A DNA stretch of 64,000 nucleotides from Dactylosporangium roseum (GTDB lineage Bacteria; Actinomycetota; Actinomycetes; Mycobacteriales; Micromonosporaceae): the NCBI RefSeq assembly GCF_025264685.1, contig NZ_CP073721.1:921001-985000 (forward strand), in the 5' to 3' direction. The number at the start of each line of letters is the position of its first letter. Within the stretch, counting starts at the first letter, position 1. Positions 51,940 to 60,985 of the stretch are shown piece after piece. The notes under the pieces were generated by a model that saw only the letters and a list, made by a program, of their open reading frames with translations, did no database searches and was not told the DNA's origin. Made by a program: the position numbers and the translations under genes.

Positions 51940-52018
51940 ACAGCGCACCCACGATCGCCGCGACCTCTTCGGCTGTCGGAGTGCCCCGCACGACCCTGAA
52001 CAGCGACTCCTCGCTCAC
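51848..52018 (-). CDS. accE: Acyl-CoA carboxylase epsilon subunit
   Basis: 56 residues from GTG 52018. LFRVVRGTPTAEEVAAIVGAL is the conserved N-terminal epsilon motif, and the WRESALPGARPHWR end is the conserved Trp-containing tail. Epsilon tightens the alpha-beta complex in actinomycete acyl-CoA carboxylases. It lies about 4 kb from the beta gene, with a surface protein and kinase in between, unlike the more common beta-epsilon adjacency. Confidence 0.5.
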   Translation of the reverse strand: MSEESLFRVVRGTPTAEEVAAIVGALFSLAPTAPPARPARSRWRESALPGARPHWR

Positions 52019-52126
52019 GCGACCTCCCGAACAAATCCACGAAACGTTGCCGTCCTGCGAGCATACGCACACCTGAGCGGCGCATACTCGGGTGGAACGG
52101 GAGTCGATGGCGAATTGGGGGGCGCA

Positions 52127-54307
52127 TTGACAAACGTCCGGATTCGCGCTGCATCGACGTTGTTCGTCGCGGCGCTGTTCGTCGTACTGCTGCCCGCTGT
52201 GCCGTCGAGTGCCCGGGAAGGCGAGTCGCCCGCGTCGATCTCCGCGTCGCTGCACTATCTTGTGACGTTCGTCGCGCGGTCCTGCGACAGCTTCGCCAAT
52301 GTGATGGGCAACCGCGTCCGCGACGACCGCATGGAGTCGCCGTCGGCGCCCGGCCGCGACAACACCTACCGCGACGGCCAGGCCGTCGACCCGGCGGTCG
52401 AGGCCGCCAACAGCGCCGGCTGCGCGCCGCTGAACGGCTGGCACTTCTCGCTCGGTGCCGGCCACGAGAAGAAGGGCCCGCTGTCGACGGTCACCACCGC
52501 CGCCGTCGACTCCGGCGCCACGGCCGCCGGTGTGCCGCTGCTCGACGGCAACGGCCAGCGGACCGACACGATGGTCGACGGCGCGGTGACCCTGCAACTG
52601 ACCGACGACCAGGCGCGAGCCGCGGCGCGGCGGCAGTTGTGGGTCCAGGGCGGCACCCCCGGCGACCCGCTGCTCTCCGCGGCGCTGCCCGGATACGGCT
52701 TCGGCGCGTTGCGCTGCGCCACCGACGGCCACACCGGCGGAAACGTCCAGTGGCTCGGCTTCCCCAGCGGCGTCCGGCACGTCTTCTGCTACGCCTACTA
52801 CGTCAAGACCGCCGCGGCACCCGGCACGCTCGTCGTGCGGGCCCGCACCGCCGAGGCCCCCGGCTACCCGCAGCGGTTCGCCTTCGACGCGAGCCCCAGC
52901 TATACCGCCGACAAGCGGATCTCCGTCGACACCACCACCGATGCCACCTTCGTGCGCAGCTCCGGCGGACAGCCCGCCACGGTCGTCTCGCGCACCCCAC
53001 CCGGCTGGACGCTCACCGGCCTCGGCTGCGGCAAGAGCGGCGCCGGGCGCAGCCTCACCACCACCGACCTACCCACCGCCACGGCCACCGTCACGCTCGC
53101 CCCGGGCGAGATCGTGACGTGCACGTTCACCTACACGCCTCCTGCCGCGCCGCCCGGGCTCACACTGCGGCTCTTCGGCGACAATCCGGGCGGCGCGTTC
53201 GGCCTCGCGGTGGCCGGTGAGGGCGGCACCCGGCAGTTGACCGCGGCGCTGACCGGCGACGGCTCGGCGACGGTGGCAACGGGTGCGGACCTCGCGACGC
53301 TGCTGCCGGGCGCCTATCCGGTAACCGTGACCCCGCCGCCCGGCGAGGCCGCGGTGTGGAGCCTGACCGGCGTCGGCTGCGGTGAGACCGAGCTCAAACC
53401 CGAAGGCATGACGGTGACCGTGGTCGTCACCACCGGCACGCCGACCGACTGCACGCTCCGCGTGAGCCGCAAGCTCGGCGGCCTGGAGCTGCGCAGTGTG
53501 ACCGTCGGCGGCACCGGCGCGGCCTCGTTCGCCGTGACGCCGCTCAAGCAGGGCGCGCCCGGCTGGTCCGGCGTCGCGACGACCACCGGGACCGGTGTCG
53601 CGGCGATCGCGCAGGGCGACGTGCCGCAGGCACTGCCGTTCGGCGAGTACCTCGTCACCCCGGTCCCGCCGGTCTCCACAGTGGACGGCCGCTGGCAGCT
53701 CAGCTCGTTCGCCTGCGATCCCGGCCGGTCGCAGGACATGCCCGACGTCGGCGCCGACGTCGTGCCGCTCTCCACCGGTGAGCCCGCCGCGAAGTGCACC
53801 GCCACCTACACGTTCGAGTCGGCGCGGCAGTTGCGGGTGACACTGCGCTTCGCGGGCAGCGTCGACGGGCGCGCGGGTGCCGTGGTTCTCGACGTCAACT
53901 GCGCCGACGGCTCGACCGGCCGCGCCGTTCTGAGCGACGGCGACAACGGGGAGGCCGCGCTGCCGGCGCCGCTGGGTTTCCTGCACCCGACGAAGTGCAC
54001 GATCGAGCGACCGGTCGCGTCGGCGGTGAAGGAGGCCACGGTGTCGGTGACCGCCGTACTGGACCCGGTGCCGGGCAACGCTCCGTTGGCGATTCCCGGC
54101 ACGATCGACATCGGCGGCGACGTGGAGCTGTACACGGTGGTTGTCACAGTCACGTTCGAGACCGCCGCGGAGGCGCCCGCGCGGCAGAGGGTGCTCGACA
54201 CGTTCCGGGTGCTCCCGATTGCGCTGATCGGTGCCGGTCTGGTGGGAATCGGCCTGGTCATCCTCTTGATCATGGTGCTTCGATCGCGCGGTTACCGGGA
54301 CGAGTGA
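52127..54307 (+). CDS. Large secreted surface protein with C-terminal membrane anchor
   Basis: 726 residues from TTG 52127 (a TTG at 52115 is possible), GGGGGG just upstream. A cleavable signal (ASTLFVAALFVVLLPAVPSSA) precedes a series of beta-sandwich-like domains with Thr/Gly-rich strands and several conserved Cys pairs (SAGCAPL, LTGLGCGK, CTFTYTPP). A membrane helix (LPIALIGAGLVGIGLVILLIMVL) and a basic end close it. Resembles surface adhesin or pilin-like proteins; no exact family. Confidence 0.5.
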   Translation: MTNVRIRAASTLFVAALFVVLLPAVPSSAREGESPASISASLHYLVTFVARSCDSFANVMGNRVRDDRMESPSAPGRDNTYRDGQAVDPAVEAANSAGCAPLNGWHFSLGAGHEKKGPLSTVTTAAVDSGATAAGVPLLDGNGQRTDTMVDGAVTLQLTDDQARAAARRQLWVQGGTPGDPLLSAALPGYGFGALRCATDGHTGGNVQWLGFPSGVRHVFCYAYYVKTAAAPGTLVVRARTAEAPGYPQRFAFDASPSYTADKRISVDTTTDATFVRSSGGQPATVVSRTPPGWTLTGLGCGKSGAGRSLTTTDLPTATATVTLAPGEIVTCTFTYTPPAAPPGLTLRLFGDNPGGAFGLAVAGEGGTRQLTAALTGDGSATVATGADLATLLPGAYPVTVTPPPGEAAVWSLTGVGCGETELKPEGMTVTVVVTTGTPTDCTLRVSRKLGGLELRSVTVGGTGAASFAVTPLKQGAPGWSGVATTTGTGVAAIAQGDVPQALPFGEYLVTPVPPVSTVDGRWQLSSFACDPGRSQDMPDVGADVVPLSTGEPAAKCTATYTFESARQLRVTLRFAGSVDGRAGAVVLDVNCADGSTGRAVLSDGDNGEAALPAPLGFLHPTKCTIERPVASAVKEATVSVTAVLDPVPGNAPLAIPGTIDIGGDVELYTVVVTVTFETAAEAPARQRVLDTFRVLPIALIGAGLVGIGLVILLIMVLRSRGYRDE

Positions 54308-54362
54308 TCGCTGCCGGAACCGGACTGTCTCACACGAGCCCGGGTTGGGTAACTTGCTAGTG

Positions 54363-56258
54363 GTGACCCAACCCGAGTCCTTGATAGCCGAGCGGTATCG
54401 ATTGATCGAGTTGCTCGGCGCGGGCGGTATGGGCCGGGTCTGGCTCGCCCGCGACGAGATGCTGCGCCGCGACGTGGCGATCAAGGAGGTCATCCCGCCC
54501 CACGGGCTGACCGCCGAGGAGCGCAACGAGTTGCGGTTGCGCACACTGCGCGAGGCCCGGGCGGCGGCCCGGCTCAACGACCCCAACGTCGTGCGGATCT
54601 ACGACGTGATCCAGACCGAGCAGGCACCGTGGATCGTCATGGAGTACGTGCCGTCCCGCTCGCTGCACCAGGTGATCACCGACGACGGCCCGCTGCCGCC
54701 GGAGCGGGTCGCGCAGATCGGCCTCGCGGTGCTCAGCGCGCTGCGCGCCGCGCACGCCGCCGGGGTGCTCCACCGCGACGTCAAGCCGGGCAACGTCCTG
54801 CTCGCCGACACCGGCCGGGTCGTCCTGACCGACTTCGGCCTGGCCGTGTTCGAGGGCGGTGACGGCGCCGTCACGCGGCCCGGGCTGATTCTGGGCTCCC
54901 CGCAGTACATCTCCCCGGAGCGCGCCCGCGAGGGCGTCTCCGACCCGGCGTCCGACCTGTGGTCCCTCGGCGCCACGCTCTACGCCGCCGTCGAGGGCCG
55001 CTCGCCGTATGCCCGCTCCACCACCTACGCCACGCTGACCGCTCTGGCGACCGAGGAGCCCGACCCGTCCACGCGGGCCGGCGCGCTCAAGCCGGTGCTC
55101 ACCGCGTTGCTGCGCAAGGATCCGCGCTCCCGCGCCGGGACGGCCGAGATCGAGCGGTTGCTCCTGCGCGCGGCCTCCGGCGCGCACCGGGGCCGGCCGT
55201 GGACGCTGCCGGCGCTGCCGCGCCCGCGGCGATCCAAGGAGGGGCAGTCGACGGGCCTGCGCAGCCCCTCGCGCGGCTCTGGCGGCTCGGTCCATCCGGT
55301 GGCCGGCGGCGACGCCGTCACCGCGGTCCCGGTCGCCCCGGTCAGCGCGCCCCCGGCCGCCGGGTCGGAGCGTTCCCACGCGATCGAGCCCGAAACCGAG
55401 CCCGAAACCGAGCCCGAAACCGAGCCGGTAGCCGAGCCGGTAACCGAGCCCGTCGAGCCGCGCATCGACCTCCCGGGCCGCGCTGGGAGCAGCGCGCCGC
55501 CGCCGGTCGAGACGAACCTCGACGAGGAGCCGCCGGCGACCGGTGCCGAGCGCCGGCGGCGCTGGACGGTGCTCGCGGCCGCCGTCGCGGTGGCCGCCGT
55601 CGTGGTCGCGGCCGTCCTCCTCATCACCGGCTCCGGTGACGAGGAGACGGGCAACCGGCCGACCGGCCTGCCGTCGGCCATCGAGGCGACCACCACGCCG
55701 GCCACGCCCGGCGAAGACGCGTCCCGAAGCCCGGCCCCGAGCCGGTCGCCGCAGGTGGAGGGCTCGGCCGGCAACGAGGTGACGCGGTTGCCGGCCGGCT
55801 ACCACTACGAGACCGATCCGACCTGGGGCTGGACCGTCGCGGTGCCCGACGGCTGGATCCGCACGCCGCACGAGTCGTCGAGATCGATGATCTACTTCGT
55901 GAGCAACACCGACCAGCGGATGCGGATGGGCATCGACACCACCGACAAGCCGTCGGCCGACCCGGTCGCCGACTGGACCGCGCAGGAGGCCCAGCGGGTG
56001 CGCGGCCGGATGTATGCCAACTATCAGCGGGTCAAGATCGAGCCGGCCCAGTTCATCGGGGACTGCGCCGACTGGCAGTGGACGTATGACAGCTCGCGGG
56101 GCGGCCGGATGCACGTGTCGAACCTGGGTTGTCGCATCCGGCCGAACCTGGGCCACGCCCTCTACTGGGAGGTCCCCGAGGAGCTCTGGGCCAGCCAGCC
56201 GGTGACCACGACGTACGGCGTCATCCGCGTGTCGTTCCGGCCGAAGCCGCCCTCCTGA
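54363..56258 (+). CDS. Membrane Ser/Thr protein kinase with extracellular domain
   Basis: 631 residues from GTG 54363 (GTG 54360 is equally good); a TAACTT -10-like box ends a few bases before it, so likely leaderless. Kinase domain about 18-275: GAGGMGRVWLARD, VLHRDVKPGNVLLAD, DFGLAVFE, SPERAREG. Then a membrane helix near 425, a charged Pro/Glu repeat (PETEPETEPETEPVAEP), and a C-terminal outside domain with a Cys. Not the PASTA type. Immediately downstream of the surface protein gene. Confidence 0.5.
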   Translation: MTQPESLIAERYRLIELLGAGGMGRVWLARDEMLRRDVAIKEVIPPHGLTAEERNELRLRTLREARAAARLNDPNVVRIYDVIQTEQAPWIVMEYVPSRSLHQVITDDGPLPPERVAQIGLAVLSALRAAHAAGVLHRDVKPGNVLLADTGRVVLTDFGLAVFEGGDGAVTRPGLILGSPQYISPERAREGVSDPASDLWSLGATLYAAVEGRSPYARSTTYATLTALATEEPDPSTRAGALKPVLTALLRKDPRSRAGTAEIERLLLRAASGAHRGRPWTLPALPRPRRSKEGQSTGLRSPSRGSGGSVHPVAGGDAVTAVPVAPVSAPPAAGSERSHAIEPETEPETEPETEPVAEPVTEPVEPRIDLPGRAGSSAPPPVETNLDEEPPATGAERRRRWTVLAAAVAVAAVVVAAVLLITGSGDEETGNRPTGLPSAIEATTTPATPGEDASRSPAPSRSPQVEGSAGNEVTRLPAGYHYETDPTWGWTVAVPDGWIRTPHESSRSMIYFVSNTDQRMRMGIDTTDKPSADPVADWTAQEAQRVRGRMYANYQRVKIEPAQFIGDCADWQWTYDSSRGGRMHVSNLGCRIRPNLGHALYWEVPEELWASQPVTTTYGVIRVSFRPKPPS

Positions 56259-56270
56259 CGGACCTCCAAG

Positions 56271-57878
56271 CTACAGCGGGATGTTGCCGTGCTTCTTCGG
56301 CGGCAGCGTCTCCCGCTTGGTCCGCAGCAGCCGCAGCGCCCGCACGACCTCGACGCGGGTCGTCGACGGCGGGATGACCCCGTCGATGTAACCGCGCTCC
56401 GCCGCGACGTACGGGTTGGCGAGCGTGTCCTCGTACTCCTGGATCAGCTCGGCACGCAGCGCGGCCGGGTCCTGCGCCTCGCGCAACTCCTGCCGGTAGA
56501 GGATGTTCACCGCACCCTGCGCGCCCATGACCGCGATCTGCGCGGTCGGCCACGCGAAGTTGAGGTCCGCGCCGAGGTGCTTGGAGCCCATGACGTCGTA
56601 CGCGCCGCCGTACGCCTTCCGGGTGATGACGGTCACCTTCGGTACCGTCGCCTCGGCATACGCGTAGATCAGCTTCGCGCCGCGCCGGATGATGCCGTCC
56701 CACTCCTGGCTCGCGCCGGGCAGGAAGCCCGGGACGTCGACGAACGTCAGGATCGGGATGTTGAACGCGTCGCAGGTCCGCACGAAGCGCGCCGCCTTCT
56801 CCGACGCGTTGATGTCGAGGCAGCCGGCGAAGTGCATCGGCTGGTTGGCCACGACGCCGACCGGGTGGCCCTCGACGCGGCCGAAGCCCACGACGATGTT
56901 CTGCGCGAAGAGCGGCTGGACCTCCAGGAAGTCCTCGACGACCGCCTCGATGACGGTGTGGATGTCATACGGCTGGTTCGCCGAGTCCGGGATCACCGAG
57001 TCGAGCGCCAGGTCGTCCTGATCCACCTCGAGCGTCGCGGGCGTGGGCACGACGGGCACGTCGTCGAGGTTGTTCGACGGCAGGTACGACAGCAGCGCCT
57101 TGACGTATTCGATCGCGTCGTCCTCGTCGGAGGCCAGGTAGTGCGCGTTGCCGGACTTGGTGTTGTGCGTCCGCGCCCCGCCCAGCTCCTCGAACTCGAC
57201 GTCCTCGCCGGTCACCGTCTTGATCACGTCGGGGCCGGTGATGAACATGTGTGAGGTCTGGTCGACCATGACCGTGAAGTCGGTGACCGCGGGGGAGTAG
57301 ACCGCCCCGCCCGCGCACGGCCCCATGATCAGCGAGATCTGCGGGATGACGCCCGAGGCACGCACGTTGCGGAAGAAGATCTCGCCGTACAGCCCCAGGG
57401 AGACGACGCCCTCCTGGATGCGCGCGCCACCCGAGTCGTTGATCCCGACGATCGGGCAGCCGATCTTCATCGCGAGGTCCATGACCTTGACGATCTTCTC
57501 GCCGAACACCTCGCCGAGGCTGCCGCCGAAGACTGTGAAGTCCTGGGCGAACACGCAGATCTGGCGGCCGTCGACGGTGCCGTAGCCGGTGACCACCCCG
57601 TCGCCGTAGGGCCGGGTCACCTCCAGGCCGAAGTTGGTGGATCGGTGCCGGGCCAGCTCGTCGAGCTCGACGAACGACCCCGGGTCGAGCAGCATCTCGA
57701 TCCGCTCCCGGGCGGTCTTCTTGCCCCGGGCGTGCTGCTTCTCGACGGCCCGCGCCGATCCCGCGTGGACCGCCTCGTCGGTGCGCCGCCCGAGATCCGC
57801 GAGCTTTCCTGCGGTCGTGTGGATGTCGGTCCCGGCTCCAGCGTCGACACCAACCTGCTCAATGGTCACTCTGGGCAT
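56271..57878 (-). CDS. Acyl-CoA carboxylase beta subunit (carboxyltransferase)
   Basis: 535 residues. Biotin-dependent carboxyltransferase with the crotonase folds: N-domain [23 protein letters not shown] and [10 protein letters not shown] (the oxyanion/CoA site), C-domain [35 protein letters not shown] and [14 protein letters not shown]. Together with the biotinylated alpha subunit and epsilon it makes malonyl- or methylmalonyl-CoA. The Asp in [17 protein letters not shown] suggests propionyl-CoA-type specificity; uncertain. Confidence 0.5.
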   Translation of the reverse strand: MPRVTIEQVGVDAGAGTDIHTTAGKLADLGRRTDEAVHAGSARAVEKQHARGKKTARERIEMLLDPGSFVELDELARHRSTNFGLEVTRPYGDGVVTGYGTVDGRQICVFAQDFTVFGGSLGEVFGEKIVKVMDLAMKIGCPIVGINDSGGARIQEGVVSLGLYGEIFFRNVRASGVIPQISLIMGPCAGGAVYSPAVTDFTVMVDQTSHMFITGPDVIKTVTGEDVEFEELGGARTHNTKSGNAHYLASDEDDAIEYVKALLSYLPSNNLDDVPVVPTPATLEVDQDDLALDSVIPDSANQPYDIHTVIEAVVEDFLEVQPLFAQNIVVGFGRVEGHPVGVVANQPMHFAGCLDINASEKAARFVRTCDAFNIPILTFVDVPGFLPGASQEWDGIIRRGAKLIYAYAEATVPKVTVITRKAYGGAYDVMGSKHLGADLNFAWPTAQIAVMGAQGAVNILYRQELREAQDPAALRAELIQEYEDTLANPYVAAERGYIDGVIPPSTTRVEVVRALRLLRTKRETLPPKKHGNIPL

Positions 57879-57906
57879 GGTAATCGCGGGGCCTTAGGGT
57901 CGAGCT

Positions 57907-58749
57907 GTGAAGATTTACACCGACCTGGAGCGCCCTCCGCTGCGCCCGGCCGCGTTGCGGCGCGCATTGGTCGTTCCGGGCGGGCTCTGGACCGATCTGC
58001 GGGTGGTCGAGGAGACCGGATCCACCAATGCCGACGTGGCCTCGGCCGCGCACGACGGCGCCGCCGAGGGGCTGGTGGTCGTCGCCGAGCGGCAGATCGC
58101 GGGCCGGGGCCGGCTGGGCCGGCAGTGGCAGTCGCCGCCGCGTGCCGGCCTGGCGCTGAGCCTGCTGCTGCGCCCGACGGTCGCGCCGACGAGGCTGGGC
58201 TGGCTGCCGCTGCTCACCGGAGTGGCCCTCGCCGAGGCGGTCCGCCGGGTCGCGCGGCTGGACGCCTACCTGAAGTGGCCCAACGACCTCCTCCTCCAGG
58301 GTGACCGCAAGACCGCCGGCATCCTGGCCGAGGCCGTCGGCGACGGCGCGATCGTCGTCGGCGTCGGTCTCAACACCACGCTGCGCGAGCACGAGTTGCC
58401 GCGCCCCGACGCCACGTCGCTGGCGCTCGCGGGGGCCGCCAGCGCCGACCGCGACCCGCTGTTGCGAGCCTTCCTGCGGTCTTTCGAGGAGTGGTACGGA
58501 CCGTGGCGCGCGGCCGACGGTGATCCGTCCGCCTCGGGACTGCACGAGGCCTACCTCTTCCACTGCGGGACGATCGGCCGCCGTGTGCAGGTCCAGATGC
58601 CCGGCGACGAAACGCTCGTCGGCACGGCCACCGGCATCGACGACGACGGGAGACTACAGGTCGCCGACCGGTCGGGGGCGGTGCGGGCGGTGGCCGCCGG
58701 TGACGTGGTCCACGTCCGTCCGGACACGCCCGGCAACACGGCCGGGTAG
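57907..58749 (+). CDS. birA: Biotin--[acyl-CoA carboxylase] ligase
   Basis: 280 residues from GTG 57907. Catalytic domain only, without the N-terminal DNA-binding domain of E. coli BirA. Biotinyl-5'-AMP loop GRGRLGRQW at about 62-70, VSLLL-type strand, KWPNDLLLQGDRKTAGIL, and a C-terminal beta domain. Attaches biotin to the BCCP of the alpha subunit. Divergent from the beta gene, 28 bases between starts. Confidence 0.5.
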   Translation: MKIYTDLERPPLRPAALRRALVVPGGLWTDLRVVEETGSTNADVASAAHDGAAEGLVVVAERQIAGRGRLGRQWQSPPRAGLALSLLLRPTVAPTRLGWLPLLTGVALAEAVRRVARLDAYLKWPNDLLLQGDRKTAGILAEAVGDGAIVVGVGLNTTLREHELPRPDATSLALAGAASADRDPLLRAFLRSFEEWYGPWRAADGDPSASGLHEAYLFHCGTIGRRVQVQMPGDETLVGTATGIDDDGRLQVADRSGAVRAVAAGDVVHVRPDTPGNTAG

Positions 58750-58796
58750 GAGGTGCCGCCGGGGACACCGAAGGGTCTAGCCTCACCTCGACATTC

Positions 58797-59354
58797 ATGA
58801 ACGAGGAGGTTGGCGTGGGGTTCCCGGAAAGCGTCCTCACCAAGGACGAGCAGGTGGTGCTGCACCTGCACCCCCACTGGAAAGCGCTGTTCCTGCCGGT
58901 GGTCTGGTTTGTGCTCGCCCTCGCCGCGGTCATCGCGGCGGTGGTCTTCACCGGCTGGGGCATGATCCCGTTGCTCGTCGTGGGCGGCATCGCGCTGGCG
59001 GTGGTGCTGGTGGTGACCGTGTGGCCGTGGATCAGGTGGCGGACCACGCACTATGTGTTCACGAACGAGCGGGTGATCATGCGCAGCGGCGTGTTCTCGC
59101 GCAGCGGCCGTGACATCCCGCTGGGCCGCGTCAACGACGTGTCGTTCTCGCACACGCTCTTCGAGCGGATGCTGGGCTGCGGCACGCTGACGATCGAGTC
59201 GGCCGGCGAGCGCGGCCAGGTCCAGCTCACCGACCTGCCCCAGGTCGAGAAGACCCAGAGCGCGCTGTACGAACTGGTGGACGCCGACCGCCAGAAGCAC
59301 ACCTTCGGAGACGACGACCGCGACGCCTTGGTGCGGGAGATCAAGAACGACTAG
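58797..59354 (+). CDS. PH-domain membrane protein
   Basis: 185 residues. Two membrane helices (LPVVWFVLALAAVIAAVVF, LLVVGGIALAVVLVVTVWP) precede a bPH2-type domain: THYVFTNERVIMRSGVFSRSG, LGRVNDVSFSHTLFERMLGCG, LTIESAGERGQV. Function unknown. Confidence 0.5.
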   Translation: MNEEVGVGFPESVLTKDEQVVLHLHPHWKALFLPVVWFVLALAAVIAAVVFTGWGMIPLLVVGGIALAVVLVVTVWPWIRWRTTHYVFTNERVIMRSGVFSRSGRDIPLGRVNDVSFSHTLFERMLGCGTLTIESAGERGQVQLTDLPQVEKTQSALYELVDADRQKHTFGDDDRDALVREIKND

Positions 59355-59367
59355 CGCGCCGCGCCCC

Positions 59368-59454
59368 ACCCGCGTCGATCTTGCAGTTGTGGTGCCCGAC
59401 AAACCGGGCATTCAGGGAGTGTCCCGGCACCACAACTGCAAGATCGACGCGGGT
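59368..59454. repeat. Palindromic repeat, copy 3
   Basis: ACCCGCGTCGATCTTGCAGT...TGGTGCCC pairs with GGCACCACAACTGCAAGATC...GGGT around a loop with GACAAACCGGGCATTCAGGG. Same family as copies 1 and 2; here at the convergent junction of the PH-domain and GtrA genes. Strong candidate for a bidirectional terminator, and possibly a small mobile repeat. Confidence 0.5.
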
Positions 59455-59485
59455 TTGGGGGCGTGGTTCGGGGGCGTGGTTCGGG

Positions 59486-60070
59486 TTAGCGGCGGTGGCC
59501 GGCCGGGGTCTCCAGGTGGAGGTCCTCGGACTGGCGCGGCGCCGGGGCGACGGAGAGGTCCGTGAAGGCGACCTCCAGGGCCTCGACCTCGGCCTCCAGC
59601 TCCTGCTCGGCGGTGGCCGGCGTCTGCTTGAAGACGAACGTGCGATATGCCCAGAAGCGGAACACCATCGCCAACGCGATGCCCACCGCGTTGGCGATGT
59701 TGAACGCCAGCCGGTCGTCGCTGTTGTGCTCGCTGAAGTGCAGCCCGTACTTCGCGACGGCCAGGACGGCGCCCTGGATGACCAGGCCGACGCCGTTGAG
59801 GGCGAAGAACAGGGTGTATTCGCGGCGGATGGTGCTGCGGTCGCGGGACTGGAACGTCCACTGACGGTTCAGCACGTAGGAGACCGTCGTGGCCACGACC
59901 GCGGCGACGATCTTCGCCTTCAGCGGGCCGATCGACAGCAGCAGGTTGAGCACGGCGTAGTCGATGACGGTGTTGACCCCGCCGACGGCGGCGAACCTGA
60001 ACAGCTCGGTGACGAGCGACCGGTAACGTTCAGGAACGAACCGGTCGCGAAGATTGCTGGCAAGGCGCAC
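59486..60070 (-). CDS. GtrA-family membrane protein
   Basis: 194 residues. Four membrane helices (AAVGGVNTVIDYAVLNLLLS, KAKIVAAVVATTVSYVLNRQW, FFALNGVGLVIQGAVLAV, NAVGIALAMVFRFWAYRTFVF) and a Glu-rich tail. GtrA proteins are thought to flip polyprenyl-linked sugars across the membrane for cell-wall glycan synthesis. Confidence 0.5.
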   Translation of the reverse strand: MRLASNLRDRFVPERYRSLVTELFRFAAVGGVNTVIDYAVLNLLLSIGPLKAKIVAAVVATTVSYVLNRQWTFQSRDRSTIRREYTLFFALNGVGLVIQGAVLAVAKYGLHFSEHNSDDRLAFNIANAVGIALAMVFRFWAYRTFVFKQTPATAEQELEAEVEALEVAFTDLSVAPAPRQSEDLHLETPAGHRR

Positions 60071-60193
60071 CGTGCAACCTTACGGTAGGTGGCCAAGCAT
60101 CGCGTTCCATACACAGCGGAGTGCGTGGCAGGTCACCCGGACCTTGTCCCCTTTGCAACCAGCCTGTTACCGGACACCCAGCCAACGTCGAGT

Positions 60194-60694
60194 TTACGAC
60201 TCCGCCGGCGTCTTGCGGAACACGATCTGGCGGTACGACCAGAATCGGAACGCTGTCCCGAGCGCCATGCCGACGACGTTCTTGGCGATGTTGTCCGCCA
60301 GTTTGGTCTGGAAGAAGGGCCACACCGTGCCGAGCACGTAGTGGCTGAACCACAGGCAGACCAGCGCGATGACCAGGCCGCCGACGTTGAAGAGGAAGTA
60401 CAGCGAGTATTCGCGGCGGAGGTTGGTCCGCTCGCGGTCCCGCCAGGTCCAGAACCGGTTGCCGACGAACGCGACGGTCGCGGCCACGACCATCGAGACG
60501 GTCGCGGCGAGGAGGTTGTTGACGCCGCCGTAGAGCAGCACGTTGAAAATCGTGACGTCGACACCGAACGCGACGATGCCGACCGTGCCGAACTTCCCGA
60601 GCTCGTGCATCAGGTGCCCGAACCGGGCGTAGAGACCGCGCAGCCCGCCCGGACGTGTTTCCGGGTCGGATGTCCTCGACTGCAACTCCGTCAC
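60194..60694 (-). CDS. GtrA-family membrane protein
   Basis: 166 residues from GTG 60694. Same fold as the preceding gene (FGTVGIVAFGVDVTIFNVLL, TVSMVVAATVAFVGNRFWTW, FNVGGLVIALVCLWFSHYVL, KNVVGMALGTAFRFWSYRQIVF) but without the acidic tail. Two GtrA genes side by side suggest paired transporters or a duplication. Confidence 0.5.
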   Translation of the reverse strand: MTELQSRTSDPETRPGGLRGLYARFGHLMHELGKFGTVGIVAFGVDVTIFNVLLYGGVNNLLAATVSMVVAATVAFVGNRFWTWRDRERTNLRREYSLYFLFNVGGLVIALVCLWFSHYVLGTVWPFFQTKLADNIAKNVVGMALGTAFRFWSYRQIVFRKTPAES

Positions 60695-60985
60695 CTCGCA
60701 GAGGGTACGGCACCACGCACCCCGGTGGGCCTGTGCGCCGCAGACCGCACGGTTTGCGCGATGATGCGCGTTCGGCGAAAAGTTCGCGCGAAAATCTGCG
60801 AATCGGCACGAGATTATCGTTGACTTGTGCACCTTTTCACAAGCTCTCGCGATGCCCCGGCCGGGCTGCCGGTCTAGTCTGAGGCAAATCAGTTGGGCGT
60901 TTCCACGGCACGCCGGCCCTTCGCGTGCCGCGTTCCGGCATACCCCCGGGACTGCTGGGTCACTGTCGACCACGAGGAGTTCGTC
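60695..60985. promoter_or_regulatory. Intergenic region upstream of pckG
   Basis: 291 bases between the divergent GtrA and PEP carboxykinase genes. Contains the inverted repeat CTTGTG-8-CACAAG (about 60823-60842) next to TTGACT (60818-60823), and a -10-like TAGTCT near 60879. An operator for glycolysis/gluconeogenesis control is plausible; no known motif matched. Confidence 0.5.
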
